Shown here: positions 42,761 to 54,379 of the stretch, piece after piece | Layout of the letters: every line of letters starts with the position of its first letter | Numbering within the stretch: position 1 is the first letter of the stretch | Assembly (NCBI GenBank): GCA_029948255.1 | Contig: JALIZF010001814.1 | Location: 682,001-746,000, forward strand | DNA length: 64,000 bases | DNA from: Telmatactis stephensoni | Taxonomy: Eukaryota; Cnidaria; Anthozoa; Actiniaria; Isophelliidae | Direction of reading: 5' to 3' | Position numbers and translations under genes: made by a program | Notes under the pieces: model-generated | Told to the model about the DNA's origin: nothing | Databases searched by the model: none | Seen by the model: the letters and a program-made list of their open reading frames with translations, nothing else

Positions 42761-45700
42761 ATGGAATTACCATCAACACTTCGATGGCTGCTTGAGGTTG
42801 TAAGTGTAGCTGCTATTTATGGTGTAGCAATACTTGGAGCCTGTCACATTATAACTGTATGCTTCCTTTTGCTGCTCTTCACTCCAATATGGCCTGTTGT
42901 AGTTCTTTATACAGGATGGTTTTTACTGTTTGACTGGAATACCTCCACTCAAGGAGGAAGACCTGTAAACAACTTTATGAGAAATTGTCAGTGGTTTAAG
43001 TTTATTAGAGACTATTTCCCAATTACTCTCGAGAAGACTACAGAGCTGGACCCAAAAAGGAATTATATATTTGGATACCACCCCCATGGGATTATTTGTG
43101 TTGGTGAAATTGTGGCACTTCAAACTGATGCACTTGAATTTAGAACAAAATTCCCTGGTATAACACCCCATATGTGCATTCTTTCAGGTATACTTGTAGT
43201 TTTATTCTAAAACTGTAAAAATATTTTAACAAAAATTTTTGTCATCTTACATTTTATTAAAGACTAATAATTAATTATTAGAGCTAAGAATTTTCAAAAG
43301 CAAACAAAGTTCTCAGCATACTGATAAAAAAGGAATATATTTAGCCACAGCTTATTGTACTTATTCGCATATGACCTTTTTCCTGATTGAATTTTCTTTT
43401 CAAGGGCGCCTTAAGGAGCTACTCTACAGAGAACTTTTATTGAGTCTTGGATTTATAGATTCTGAAAGAAAGTCTTTCAAATACACTCTAACACAAATGG
43501 GTCCAGGGCACTCTGTTGTAGTTGCTGTTGGCGGTGTTGCTGAGCTTCTTGATGCCGGACAACCAGACACCTATTTGACACTGAAGAGACGTCAAGGATT
43601 TATCAAAATAGCACTGGAAACTGGGTAACTAAATAATTACGTGTGTCTTAAAAATTCGAACGTGTGTCTTAAAAGTTCGAAACTCTATACCCTTTTACAA
43701 AATAATTCTACGCTAAGTTTACATATATGCACACAGCACGTGCGCGTACTTTTTAATTTTTTTGGTCGGTGTATTTTATAAAAGAAATAGAAAACTTGCC
43801 CGCTGTGCTTTGTGCAGATTGAGACTGAGCATTTGGTGATAAATTCAATCAATCAATCAATCAATAACTTTATTTGAGTGTCATAGACTTATAGCTGGCC
43901 ACAAGTAGCCTACTAATAAAATAAAATAAAATAAAATAAAATAAAATAAATGTGATTATCATGTGATTATCTAATTCTGCACACAGCATGTGATTATCAT
44001 TTTGAGAGAAAAAGTAACCTTTTTATATACCTCTCAGTGGAAATGATACCAGTTTCAAATACCTAAATAACAGTTCTCTTTAGGGAGTCCCTAAACTCTG
44101 CCGATACTCAAATCTCTACACTAAGTCTACATTTCATGAAATTGCAACTTTTTTGTACCGTCATCATGCATGAATAGGGCCTCTTTGTACAGTCCATCTT
44201 AGGAAGTACAAATTAGATGTTTATTGTAAAGAATGCCTCCTCAATTGCCGTATACAAAACAGTTGAGGTTAACAAAATTTAACTTTCTATCAGTGCTTTG
44301 GGGTTTATTTACTGGGCCATTCAGGGTTGGGGTTGGGATGAGTTTTGCTGAGTGGGAAAAATCAGAGAACTCGGGGAAAAAACCCTCGTGGCATGGCAGG
44401 GAACAACACGTCAAACCGTCAAACAAACTCAGATCACATATGATCTAGCGAACGAGCTGGGACTCGAACCAGGACCACAGCGGTGAATGGCCAACGTTTT
44501 CACACACGGCCAACCATGCCACCCATTTTATTAGTCTGCTTAGAAGCTGGAAGTACATTAATTGCATGTGTAAATCTATATGATACTATTGGCCAAAAGA
44601 TTCACTAGCTAAATGTTTTCTAAAGCGATGTATATCCAGAAGATCTCGCTCTCAACTGTTCTCCTTCAATAGAAGCTCAACCTATAGCTAGGAATCAGAG
44701 CTGTTAATCTTGATTTACTGAAAATCAATATATGCTATTTTAGGTCTGATCTTGTGCCAGTGTTTGCATTTGGCCAATGTAATACATACAGTCAGATTGC
44801 TGGTCCAGGGTCATGGTACTGGCGTTTTAAGAAATGGTTCACTGCAAAAACTAAACAGTATGGTTTCCCTTTGCCGTTCTTTGTAGTGTATGGAGATCTT
44901 GGTCTATTACCATGGCGCACCCCAGTTAATGTAGTGGGTAAGTAGTATGACTACCCATAAATGGACAATGTTTCGGTTATTCAAAATTTCAACCATTCGG
45001 TACGTCACTTATAGAACACAGAAGCACCCTTGTGAGACCTTACTGTAGACTTATATCATTTACTACCGTTATCGTTGAAGTTCAAAGTCTAGTCTGGAAA
45101 CTAGCATTCTCACGGACGTCAATCAAATCATTCAACCAAAACAAACAGCGATTTTGACCCTGAAACCAAGAAAATATCATGTACTTATGAAGGAAAATAC
45201 AAAATTTAAGCTTTCTAAATGAAAGTAAAGCTTTTTCAATAAATACGAGTCCGTTTTTACTTATTTGATAGTAAATTGTAATTTGATTGACGTCCGTCTC
45301 AATGCTTGTTTTCAGACGAGACTTTGAACTTTACAGGTCGCACTTCAACGATAACGGTAGTAAAATTTGTTTTTATGTTAGATTTGTGTACTTTGCACGA
45401 TTATCGATTATTGTACGATTATTGTATTTTCACTAAATTGGCTTCCGTCTATAAATAAAAACTGGGTTTTTTTTCTCCAAATGAGGCTTGAGTCTGCATT
45501 CAAAGATTACAAATAAAGGGAATAGCGGATTTAACTACATCTGGGGCTACTGGGTTCTGCCAAAGACTTCACACATTCACATTTTTAACTTATTTTCAAC
45601 GTTCTAAAGAAGCAGCAAGGTTACCTCGGCACTTCGGCACTTATCTGGACACCTTTCAAAACGCGTCCTTTTTTCGCACCTTAAACTAAAGTATAAAACG

Positions 45701-47951
45701 CGTTTTACTGTGGACGACAAGCAAAAACCGTAAAAAAGATGCGTTTAAAATTTATCCGAATTATAATGTGGACGTAGGCTTAAGGCCCGTTTAAACGGAC
45801 CCAACATGTTGGGCCAACATCATCCAACATTGTTGGCCCAACAATGTTGCGTTTCATTTGCCACACCATGTTGCTTGCGTGATTATTGTGACTTGTTGGC
45901 GTTGTGGATGTTAATTGTTGGACTTGAAAGTTTGAAACTCGTCAACATTTGAATCCCAACAAGTCCCAACATTTCTTTTGTTTTCGCGATCAGCGAACCG
46001 TTACGCAACATGTTGGGTCCGTTTGAACGGCTTCATCCAACAATGTTGGGTACGGACATGCGCACTTCTTGCTTTCTCGGATTCGTAACCTTGGAGATAG
46101 ATTTTTGTTTATCGTTACATCACTTCGATCGCGTGCTTGAAGATGACGGACACCGAGGAGATCGAGGATTTAGGAGAAACAGAATATTTTGAATCACAGT
46201 CAGTAGCCGAGTCCAGTACAAAATCCAAGAAAGGAAAAGGAACAGAAAAAGCAAAGCCAAGAAGTAAACTTTCACCCAACATGTTGGGTCCGTTTGAACA
46301 CCCCCACATCCAACATCATCCAACATCGCCCAACAATGTTGGATGATGTTGGCCCAACATGTTGGGTCCGTTTAAACGGGCCTTTAGTTTGTTCTGCTGT
46401 GACTGTCAATGATTCGTGAAAATAAGTACAGTTGTTTAACCAGCGATCTCTAATGAGGCAACGCTATAACGTGATTACTGCTCACCGGATAACGTATAGG
46501 GTATATTACCGCACTCTGATTGGTCAAGAATAGTGTATGATTAGAGTATATTTCGTATTACTGGGAAACGGACTGCACTTTGCTGTGCATGCATTCAAAA
46601 ACAGTGGCAGTACTGTGATATCTGTAAAACTTCTCAAAGAAAAAACTCTTGGATAAAATTACAAAATTGAATATTATGAGCGCTCAGATTGGTTTAAATA
46701 TTTTGATAAATATTATAAATTAAATAAATAAATAAATAAATTAGGAGTAGCTCATCACCCTTCCTTGCAGCTAAGTGCTGAATTACGAAGGGCGCAGCTC
46801 AACGTGATCGAGTCGAAGGTTTACAAGGGCGTTTTCATTACGAGACAATTGAACAATCACACATTTACATACAAATTTACATACACATACACGTAGCAGC
46901 CACCATACGACCCATGTCTGATCACGGAGCACAGCTTAGATCGAAACTAGTTGGTTTTTACTGAGGGAGGAAAAACCAGAGAACCCGAAGAAAAAACCCT
47001 CGAAGCAAGGGAGAGAACGAACAAGAAACTCAAGCCACATGTGATGCCCCGTCCGGGGATCGAACGAGGGACCACAGCGGTGACAGACCGGCGCTCTCAC
47101 CGCTCGGCCACCCTTGCTTCCCAAATATTAGTTCAATTTTTGTCCATTTTTCTCAATTGATGCAAGGAAGACGTTAAAATATACACCTATTCAAAGTCCA
47201 TTTGAATTGGTAATATGGTCCCTGGGGATTGCATATAAATGAGAACAATTCTTGTAATTAATGCAGTTCATTCGAGTTGCGACGAAGAACGGTTGGCGAC
47301 CCACCCACCCAACCACTTTAGCGAGTAAGTCGGGTTCAAAGTTGTCAAATAATCTTTGTTGGCACTTCGCCTGGCTTTGATTGGTTCCAGGCCAGATTCC
47401 CCATACCTCATTATCATACTCATGAATAACAATACACAGGGAAGAATATTACGCAATTTGACGTCATCTGTGCATCTATTAGTTTACACACGCACGGAAC
47501 ATGGAATCTCGCTATTGCTGGGTTTCATCCATTCCTTTGGGAATTCAGAAGACAATAGAGCGGTAGCCATGTTGGATGAACAAACAATAAACGCTAATGA
47601 GAAATATTTTGTTGAAGTTCATCCAAGATGGCTACCGTGACGTCACATGCAACCCAAGAATTAGTGACTAAAGGAACGAAAATCACGAGTACGGGCTAAC
47701 TGACCGACTAATGCGTTCTGATTGGTTGATTCTTATGTGTTGTCCTGCGCCCCTAAACAGATTGTTTGAACATGATTTCCTTTATTTCTCTAGTTGGCAG
47801 TCCCATACAAGTCACCAAAACACTCAATCCTACAGCTGAAGACGTCGTTAAACTGCATGCTAGGTACATAGAAAACTTGAAAACGTTATTCAATACTCAC
47901 CGAGACAAATACAATGTACCACCACAAACGCAGTTAGTTATAAAGTACTGA
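42761..47951 (+). CDS. DGAT2/MOGAT-family acyltransferase (four exons)
   Basis: Exons 42761-43187, 43405-43624, 44744-44937 and 47794-47951 join in phase to 332 residues. Family members (diacylglycerol and monoacylglycerol O-acyltransferases) add an acyl-CoA chain to di- or monoacylglycerol at the ER membrane and lipid droplets. Two hydrophobic stretches (about 13-38 and 40-58) give the usual N-terminal hairpin. The catalytic HPHG motif is at 107-110 in FGYHPHGI. Later signatures are VAVGGVAELLDAG, LKRRQGFIKIALETGSDLVP, VFAFGQCNTY and the C-terminal VGSPIQVTKTLNPTAEDV...LHARYI. Length and motif order are complete, and splice sites are canonical apart from an AAG acceptor at exon 2. Introns 2 and 3 carry SINEs and MITEs. 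DGAT2 versus MOGAT specificity cannot be decided here. Confidence 0.92.
43920..43949. repeat. (AAAAT)n microsatellite
   Basis: Seven ATAAA units following (CAAT)n at 43845-43865, in intron 2 of the acyltransferase gene. Probably the tail of a short retroposon. Confidence 0.8.
44330..44525 (-). mobile_element. tRNA-derived SINE copy 1 (intron 2 of acyltransferase gene)
   Basis: On the minus strand, TGGTTGGCCGTGTGTGAAA (A-box region) and GGTTCGAGTCCCAGC (B box) are followed by a body with CACGAGGGTTTTTTCCCCGAG. Copy 2 at 46925-47125 shares this layout and body. Confidence 0.65.
45061..45362. mobile_element. Palindromic MITE (intron 3 of acyltransferase gene)
   Basis: TACTACCGTTATCGTTGAAG is exactly mirrored at 45343-45362. 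The arms continue with GTTCAAAGTCTAGTCTGG and GACGTCAATCAAAT. Confidence 0.85.
45783..46383. mobile_element. Harbinger-like MITE, TTA target-site duplication
   Basis: AGGCCCGTTTAAACGGACCC and CAACATGTTGGGCCAACATC are mirrored at the right end. TTA flanks both sides (45780-45782 and 46384-46386), the PIF/Harbinger signature. The interior has a 69-codon ORF (MTDTEEIEDLGETEYFESQS) of unknown meaning, perhaps a relic of an autonomous element. Confidence 0.75.
46925..47125 (-). mobile_element. tRNA-derived SINE copy 2 (intron 3 of acyltransferase gene)
   Basis: On the minus strand, GGTGGCCGAGCGGTGAGAGC (A box) and CGTTCGATCCCCGG (B box) head a body with TTCGAGGGTTTTTTCTTCGGG. This matches copy 1 at 44330-44525. 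Confidence 0.75.
47515..47661. mobile_element. MITE with TTGCTGGGTTTCAT end, copy 1
   Basis: TTGCTGGGTTTCATCCATTC to CATGCAACCCAAGAAT. The internal ATGTTGGATGAACAAACAA pairs with TTGTTGAAGTTCATCCAAGA. It lies just upstream of the last acyltransferase exon. Confidence 0.7.
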
Positions 47952-48187
47952 AAACAAGAAGCACAACCAAATGGGCTTATGTCCAAACAAAAATATAGAT
48001 ATCGCTCCTTTATGAAGATAAGTTTATAGCTCAAAGAGACTTAAAAGTGTAAAAAGTTGAAACGTTTTGTTAAGGAAAGGTGAAACGACCTTATTCTACT
48101 TCTGTCACTAGTCGTAATAGTCATTGGACAAATAAACTTGTGACCGACGCCCACTTTGCTCTTGTCTCAGAGTGGTTTTGTTTAACC

Positions 48188-48347
48188 CCAATTGCTGGGT
48201 TTCATCCATTTCTTTGAGAATCAAAAGACAAAAAAAAAAAAAAAACCCGGTAGCCATGTTGGATGAACAAACAAGAGACGCTAACGAGAAATCTTTTGTT
48301 GAAGTTCATCCAAGATGGCTGCCATGACGTCACATGCAACCCAAGAA
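48188..48347. mobile_element. MITE with TTGCTGGGTTTCAT end, copy 2
   Basis: Closely related to 47515-47661 but carries an A-run of about 18 bp in its left third. Just downstream of the acyltransferase gene. Confidence 0.7.
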
Positions 48348-48506
48348 TCTCGTACCCAGAGCCCGCGTTGCTCTTGGTCAGCGAGACCGAGCAAATATAT
48401 TGTACCATATGTGAAGGACTTACCGAACGAGTGACAGCTTAATTAATTCCCTTTTCTGGGCGCTGGCCAAGAGGAACGCATGCTCTGGGTACGAGATTGG
48501 TTCAAC
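48346..48506. mobile_element. MITE with CTCGTACCCAGAGC ends
   Basis: TCTCGTACCCAGAGCCCGCG is mirrored by GCATGCTCTGGGTACGAGA. Part of the tip (CTCGTACCC / GGGTACGAG) also appears inside both arms of the transposon at 37.5-39.4 kb. Confidence 0.75.
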
Positions 48507-48990
48507 CCGTGAAACTAATTGTTATAAGAAGCAGACTCTAAATCTGTTGTTGATTTCTTTTGTTCTTTTACATTATTTGTCTGGTGCTAAATAGTAAGTC
48601 ATTAATAAATATTTTCACGGATTAAAAGTACTTTAAACAAATAAAATAATATGTTCATAAGTCAATATTCGTATAAATCAGTTTATTTGTGAGATGAAGT
48701 GTGAAAACTACTTTGTTTCAGCCGATTAAGCACTTAGTCTATGTGGTTACTGGCTTTTTATAAAAGCCAGTAACACTATGTCATCGAGTGCGTAAGTCCG
48801 ATAGTCCGTGACTTTAAGTTTCTTTATGTCGTTATGTCCATGCTTTTATGTTCCTATTATGTTGTGATGTTGTGATGTTTACACTGGTGACATAAAACAT
48901 TGATATAAGTTGTGTTTTGCATTTACATGACCTCGCCGTTATGTCGTTATGTCGCTAGTATGAACCAGGCCTAAGTGAACCGTTTAGATG

Positions 48991-49176
48991 ACAACCTCGT
49001 TCCCAGGCTCTCTCTTCTCTCTTTTTTTTTCAAAATGGCGGGCGCTCGAAGGGAAGACCCTGATGTTGGCTGGATTGTCACGCGTTTTGATTGGCTGTTG
49101 CCAACACCAGGGTCTTCCCTTCGAGCGCCCGCCATTTTGAAAAAAAAGCGAGAAGGGAGAGCCTGGGAACGAGGTT
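48991..49176. mobile_element. MITE with ACAACCTCGTTCCCAGGCTC ends, 8-bp target-site duplication
   Basis: Inverted ends plus a long mirrored block (CAAAATGGCGGGCGCTCGAA). TTTAGATG flanks both sides at 48983-48990 and 49177-49184. Confidence 0.85.
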
Positions 49177-49391
49177 GTTTAGATGATTAAGTGAAGTGAT
49201 ATAGAGGATAAAAATAAAAATAAGAGAAACTCAGCTTGCCGTTATCAATTACGTGGTAGGAGTTCCCTCAAAATCCTCTCATGACCCATTTTGCCTAAAG
49301 GTTTGTCGGAACCAACTTGACAGGATACTGACTAACAAACGGTTCCTGTCAAAACTTTTCACTTAATGAATGACCAGCAAAACCACATGAA

Positions 49392-49680
49392 ATATACACC
49401 TATTTCAATAAACGTTGTCGGTATCAAGCCTACGCGACTCACCCGAAAGGGAGTATGGGAAGAAATGACTTAAGTTATAAAACCACAAAAATCACTCACG
49501 ATTACTCAAATTCAGCTTGCTCTGACCTTATACACTAAAGAACTTCACTTACTGATGCAAAAGTCAATACCAAAGCGGAAAAGAAAGTGAAGTTAAGTTA
49601 CTACCCATACTCCTTTTCGGTCTAGTCTCGTGGGCTTGAGAGCTCTTATACGACAACCTATTTTGAAACAGGTGTATATA
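49392..49680. mobile_element. MITE, 'CACCTATTTCA' family
   Basis: ATATACACCTATTTCAATAA and its mirror at the right. The core differs from the copies at 3325 and 62971. Confidence 0.75.
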
Positions 49681-50843
49681 TTACTGACACTTTATCAATC
49701 AAAACAAACTTTAAATTCAAATTAGTAAATAAGATTTTTGTGGCATGATCAATGATTTGGAATATTCTTGAATATCCGCGTTTCCGGGCCGAATTTATGA
49801 ATCGCGTTGAATCATGGGAATGCTTTAGGGGACACATTTTTCCGGGCAAAACTCATCGGAAGATGTATGATAGATTTCACAAAAAATTGAGAAACTGAAC
49901 TTAGCTAAACAAAGAAAAACGTGACCAAGAGGAGATGTTTACAAACATTTTACTACCACTTTAAGAGAAATGACGTTCCTAAAAACAGTCCCATGATACA
50001 ACGCGAGCGTAAATTTCGGAATGGCGAACTGTTCCAGCAATACAAGATCAACACGCACTGTAGTCAGAATCAGTTCTAATTTAGAATACCAAGGGTGTAT
50101 TTTATTGCTTCCTGAACGCCTACTGAAATGATGAATGATTGGAAAGAGCAGACAGAATAATACATTTGAGGAAGGAAAATTTTTATGGGTTGGAATCAAG
50201 CGGGAAGTGTTAACAGCTGCCAGTGACAAGAGTTATTCTAAGCATTTTCATTTCAGGAAATTCCTTACTTAAAATGAGAAATGCAAACAACAATACAATT
50301 TGTTCGTACACACGTTTCAGTGTTGAAAACCAGACTCGTTTGTCTCGATGGAACATTGTTTGGGCTGGCCATGATCACTGCAAATCTTCAAACGTTAACT
50401 TGACTGACAACTTTAGCTTTTCATATTGCTCTTTTCGTATCAAACCGTACCGTTGTATTAGTTTTGTGTTCTCTTAATTTATCATTATTTAATGAGAAGT
50501 ATGAGAGCGAGTGGAGATCTTCGGCTTGAATTGTCGATGTTACGTAGAGGTATTACATATCGCTTTTTCGCAGTGGGTCAGACCTAAACCCGACTTAACC
50601 TGTTTCAAAACTTCATATCAAAATTTTATGAAAACAAGAATGAACTTCGTATTTTAGGAGTGTACAGCAAAAAATATCGAACCAAAGCAACAAAGTGCGT
50701 GAAGAAAACACGAGAAGAAATACACCGTTGATTTACTGAACAAAAGATGAAATGCAAGAGTCATTAAGCAATTGAACATACGATATTTATCTAATTTATA
50801 ATTAGTGACCAACGGGGAAATGTCTTAATTATGCCGTTAGGTT
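49681..50843. other. Unassigned sequence
   Basis: No recognised gene. 50273-50477 holds a plus-strand ORF starting MRNANNNTICSYTRFS with several N-glycosylation sequons and no known domain. Confidence 0.4.
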
Positions 50844-50850
50844 TATAAAA
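50844..50850 (+). promoter_or_regulatory. TATA-box candidate
   Basis: TATAAAA about 38 bp upstream of the ATG at 50882, in an otherwise mixed-composition stretch. The only support for a promoter is this spacing. Confidence 0.3.
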
Positions 50851-50881
50851 ACAGAGCGACTAGCAAAACAGCCAACTTGAA

Positions 50882-51004
50882 ATGAGCAGCTCAAAGGTAC
50901 CGCAACAACAATTAGAAATGTCTACAAATTGTGAAAATTGCTTTTTACCGGAGGCGACCGCGGAAGTGGTAAAAAGTACCAATGTTCATAACAAAATGTC
51001 ATAG
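50882..51004 (+). CDS. Candidate 40-codon ORF or first exon behind a TATA box
   Basis: A short ORF beginning MSSSKVPQQQLEMSTN and containing CENC, with a possible GTAAAA donor at about 50970 that would make it a first coding exon. No homology is recognised. It overlaps the minus-strand ORF at 50922-51230, and at most one of the two is likely to be real. Confidence 0.22.
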   Translation: MSSSKVPQQQLEMSTNCENCFLPEATAEVVKSTNVHNKMS

Positions 51005-51230
51005 AAAGACAGAAATACAACACATACATAAATCCAAACATAGCCAACAGGAACAAGAAGGTTTCTCTGTAAATTGGATACCAGAAGTAGTAAGGATGTT
51101 CCTGGTGGTTACTTCTTGTACAATTGCATCTTTTATCAAGGCGTTTCATACCAAAACTGTAGCTTTCATTTGTATGGAAGACCAGAATACATAGTAGATG
51201 GATCCAGATTTCACAGTTCATAAGAAACAT
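50922..51230 (-). CDS. Candidate small membrane protein ORF
   Basis: 102 codons in a single open frame. A hydrophobic N-terminus (EIWIHLLCILVF) looks like a signal or anchor. A short Cys-containing loop follows (KRCNCTRSNHQEH), then a strongly hydrophobic segment (ETFLFLLAMFGFMYVLYFCL) and a Pro/Ser tail. The composition is more protein-like than most ORFs of this size here, but I recognise no family. It could be chance in AT-rich DNA. Confidence 0.28.
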   Translation of the reverse strand: MFLMNCEIWIHLLCILVFHTNESYSFGMKRLDKRCNCTRSNHQEHPYYFWYPIYRETFLFLLAMFGFMYVLYFCLSMTFCYEHWYFLPLPRSPPVKSNFHNL

Positions 51231-52011
51231 TGTTTCTGAAACTAACTTGATTCCTGTGCTTGAAAGTGTATACGATCACCTAGTAAATGACCAGCTTCTG
51301 AAACCTTGAAAAAACGAATTCTAGTGCGCTGTTCCCTTGTATAAGCAAGGACCAAATTACCATTCAATTTTGTTATTCTGGCTTTTCCTTTAAGGAAGAA
51401 TTCTTTATATGTTCAAACAATCTGGAAGTTGTTTCTGCCACCAAACTCTACCAGCACTAAAGTTACTTTTCTTGCCTTGTTGCGCGCGCTGTTAATCCCT
51501 CTTCTCGCCCTTCATCGACAAACTCTCGATACTTGTGATTGTGTTGTTCTTAAGTTTCTTTAAAGGCAATTCCCGACATAATTAAGCCCTTTTTCGTCAC
51601 TGGCTAATTGGCCGTCATTAATCAAAACGACTTGGGTTTTTGCCTTAGCACCCAATTAATATTAAAATCACTTGGGGGCCGTTTTGGGCTCAGTTGTTTG
51701 AGAGCGGGTTAGCGCTAATCCAGCCAGGGTAAAACTTTCTTTATTTTTAACCTCGTTGTGTTAGTACTAGCTCTCTTCGAACAACCGTTCCCTGAGAGAC
51801 TGGTTAAATGTGGATGGGGTTTAATAAGGAAGAGACGTTTCTTAGATGAATGGTTGGAATTAGAAATGCCATTTTGTTTCCCTGCCTCTTAGCTTGTTAC
51901 AAGGAAATCGTGCAATTCCGAGATATGCTTCACATACATACAAAGCCTACGTGCATAAAGCTCATAAAATGAACGAGAAGCTTCGCCTTGATTCATTAAT
52001 GAGCGACAAGT
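51231..52011. other. Unassigned sequence
   Basis: No gene seen. GAGCGGGTTAGCGCTAATCC at 51703 recalls the fold-back at 27895-28007. Confidence 0.4.
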
Positions 52012-52171
52012 CAGGGGCGGATCCAGGGGGGTTCCTTGGGTGCCCGAGAACCCTCTTTCTCATCCTAAAAATAAAGCACAACTTAATAGCCTATATTTAT
52101 TGTTTTGTACAATACAGAATGTGCACGTGAAGTGAACCCCCTCAATAATCTGAGCCCTGGATCCGCCCCTG
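52012..52171. mobile_element. MITE, CAGGGGCG family, 5-bp target-site duplication
   Basis: CAGGGGCGGATCCAG is exactly mirrored at 52157-52171. CAAGT flanks both sides (52007-52011 and 52172-52176). Shortest of the three copies in this window. Confidence 0.9.
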
Positions 52172-52284
52172 CAAGTGAAGTACTACATCTGTTGGCTATT
52201 GATATACCACGCTATTATGTTTTCTATGCTCTTGTCAGTTTTATCAATTTGATTATCATAACTTTATTAAAACACTTCCAAAAA

Positions 52285-52298
52285 ACAACAACAACAGC

Positions 52299-52335
<37 letters not shown>

Positions 52336-52336
52336 C
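52285..52336. repeat. (CAA)n microsatellite
   Basis: Acts as the start of a repeat unit seen again at 52723-52752 with similar flanks (TTGCCTTATATATAAGTT / CTGCCTTATATATAAGTT). Confidence 0.85.
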
Positions 52337-52382
52337 AACATTTGCCTTATATATAAGTTTTATAAAATATTTGAGATATAAC

Positions 52383-52645
52383 GCGCGCGCTGATTGGCTG
52401 GCTACCATGTTTATATCAGAGGACAGAGACATGGCTCGCTCAAAAAACGTCGGAAATATTTTGTAAAAGCAATATAAAACGATCGCTTATGTCTCTGTAC
52501 TGTGATATAAACACTCTGGAACATGAGATGTAGAGCACTCGAAAGCAAAGCTACGCCTCGTGTTCCTAAGCTTGCTTTTCTCTTGCTCTACATCTTCCAT
52601 CGTGTTTATATCACAGTACAGAGACATGCGCGCGTGTTTTATATT
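52383..52645. mobile_element. Palindromic MITE with CGCGCGC near its ends
   Basis: The left side GCGCGC...GTTTATATCA and GACAGAGACATG are mirrored by CATGTCTCTGTAC...GCGCGC. Internal GATGTAGAGCA...TGCTCTACATC is also mirrored. Confidence 0.6.
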
Positions 52646-52861
52646 CCTTAAATAGAAATTGAATTATGGACAGCACTATATAAAATAAACACTCAATATA
52701 ACTTCATTAAAACACTGCCAAACAACAACAGCAACAACAACAACAACAACACAACATCTGCCTTATATATAAGTTATAGAAACTGAATTATTGACAGCCA
52801 CTATATAAAATAAACACTATTAAATATAAAACCAATTTACATTTGATAAGATAACTGTTTA

Positions 52862-53050
52862 TCCTTTTTCTTTTTTCTGCCTTTCTTTTTTTCTCTCTGT
52901 CTTTCTTTCTCTTTCTTTCTATCTTTCTTTCTTTACTTTCTTTCATTTCATATTTGCACGTTATTTCTCTCGTATTTGCTTAACATTTGTCACTTCCTTA
53001 TTTCTCTTCCTCTTTTTCTTCCTCTTTCTCTTTTATTTATTTGATTTATT
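52862..53050. repeat. Pyrimidine-rich (TTTC)n tract
   Basis: About 190 bp dominated by CTTT units on the plus strand. Confidence 0.85.
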
Positions 53051-54379
53051 CATTTCTTTCCTTTATTTAGCCCATCAGTTATCTCAAAATCCCAAAGTTA
53101 AAGACTTCCATTTTGCCCACGCTATTACGAACTAGATAAGAGACCCTTAAAATAACACAAGAAGTCGACTATTCAAACAAATAAGCAATTGGTAAACGTC
53201 AGCTTGAAGAATAACCTATTTTAATAAATTTAAGCACCTCTTCTCTTAGGCAATTTTGCAGCCTGCAGGCAATCATCCGGCTATATATGTCACAAATAAA
53301 CATCGTGAATTGAAGAGCATTAGTGTAAGATAACAAACTGAGTGGCCAACATCCATTATCCAAGTTGGTAGAAGCTTTCTTAATATGTGATAGGACTGTG
53401 GTTGTTTAGTAGAAGATGCTGTCCACGGGGGACTAGAGGTTCACTCGTTCATCAAGGCTCCCACAATGTGTTGTAAGATTCACCTAAAGAATTTCGGCAT
53501 TGGAATCAAGACGAAGATGATGCCTTCAAGAACACAATGATATCATCGATCATATCAGTAGCAAGCTGCAAAAGAAACACAAAAACCTAATTATTAGGCT
53601 ATCGCTTCCGTTCTACAAAAATATTTGCTCCTGCAGCTGTCAACGAATTGCCTTTCCGCGCTTATCAGAAAAATAAATGTCTGAAGACCAAAAAACCGAG
53701 TCAAAAATTGATGTTTTTAAATCAATCAGATCACTCGAGTACATAATTTCCCACTTTACTATAAGTTGAATAAGGCCTTACAAATGCTAATATTCAATTC
53801 TCTTCAATCAGTTGTATTGGTGTATATAATTATTTTAAGGCCCTAGCAGTAAATTATCATTAAGTGCTTGTAGTATCCTCCAGGGAGTCGAACTCCACTG
53901 TGGTTTGACAGACCGCAAAGAACAGTTTCTTTCTTACTCGGTCCCAGTACTACTCAAGGCTACGTTCACACCTAATCTTGATAAAATTTTAAAACATCTT
54001 TTTTGCTATTTTTGAGCCTTCCGCCCACTCCAAAACGCAACGTTTTCCTATTGTCTCCGGAAAAAAGTTGTGTTTTCTAAATTCAAATTGTTCGGATGAG
54101 TCAGTTGTACATAGCCTAATAATGTTCCCTGATGGTTGTCATTTTTGGAAAAACCCAAAAAGTTTTTTGGGGTTTAGGATGGAGTACTTTCATCAGAAAG
54201 TACTAGGTATGTGTCAATCAAAATATTGCAGATTTCCTTGAGTCAAACTAGGCAGAGGAACCGTTTAATGAATTCTTGCACACTTTTCATTGCTAGTACG
54301 AAAAGGCTGGTGAGACATTTACGTTGGATGATGACGAAACTCAGAGATGGGCTTTTATTAGGTATTTTTAAATTAGTAA
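53051..54379. other. Unassigned sequence
   Basis: No gene or bounded repeat recognised. Confidence 0.4.

Noticed and set aside
47045..47123. Functional tRNA gene on the minus strand
   Set aside because: A and B boxes are recognisable, but the cloverleaf stems do not close and the downstream body matches the SINE at 44330-44525.
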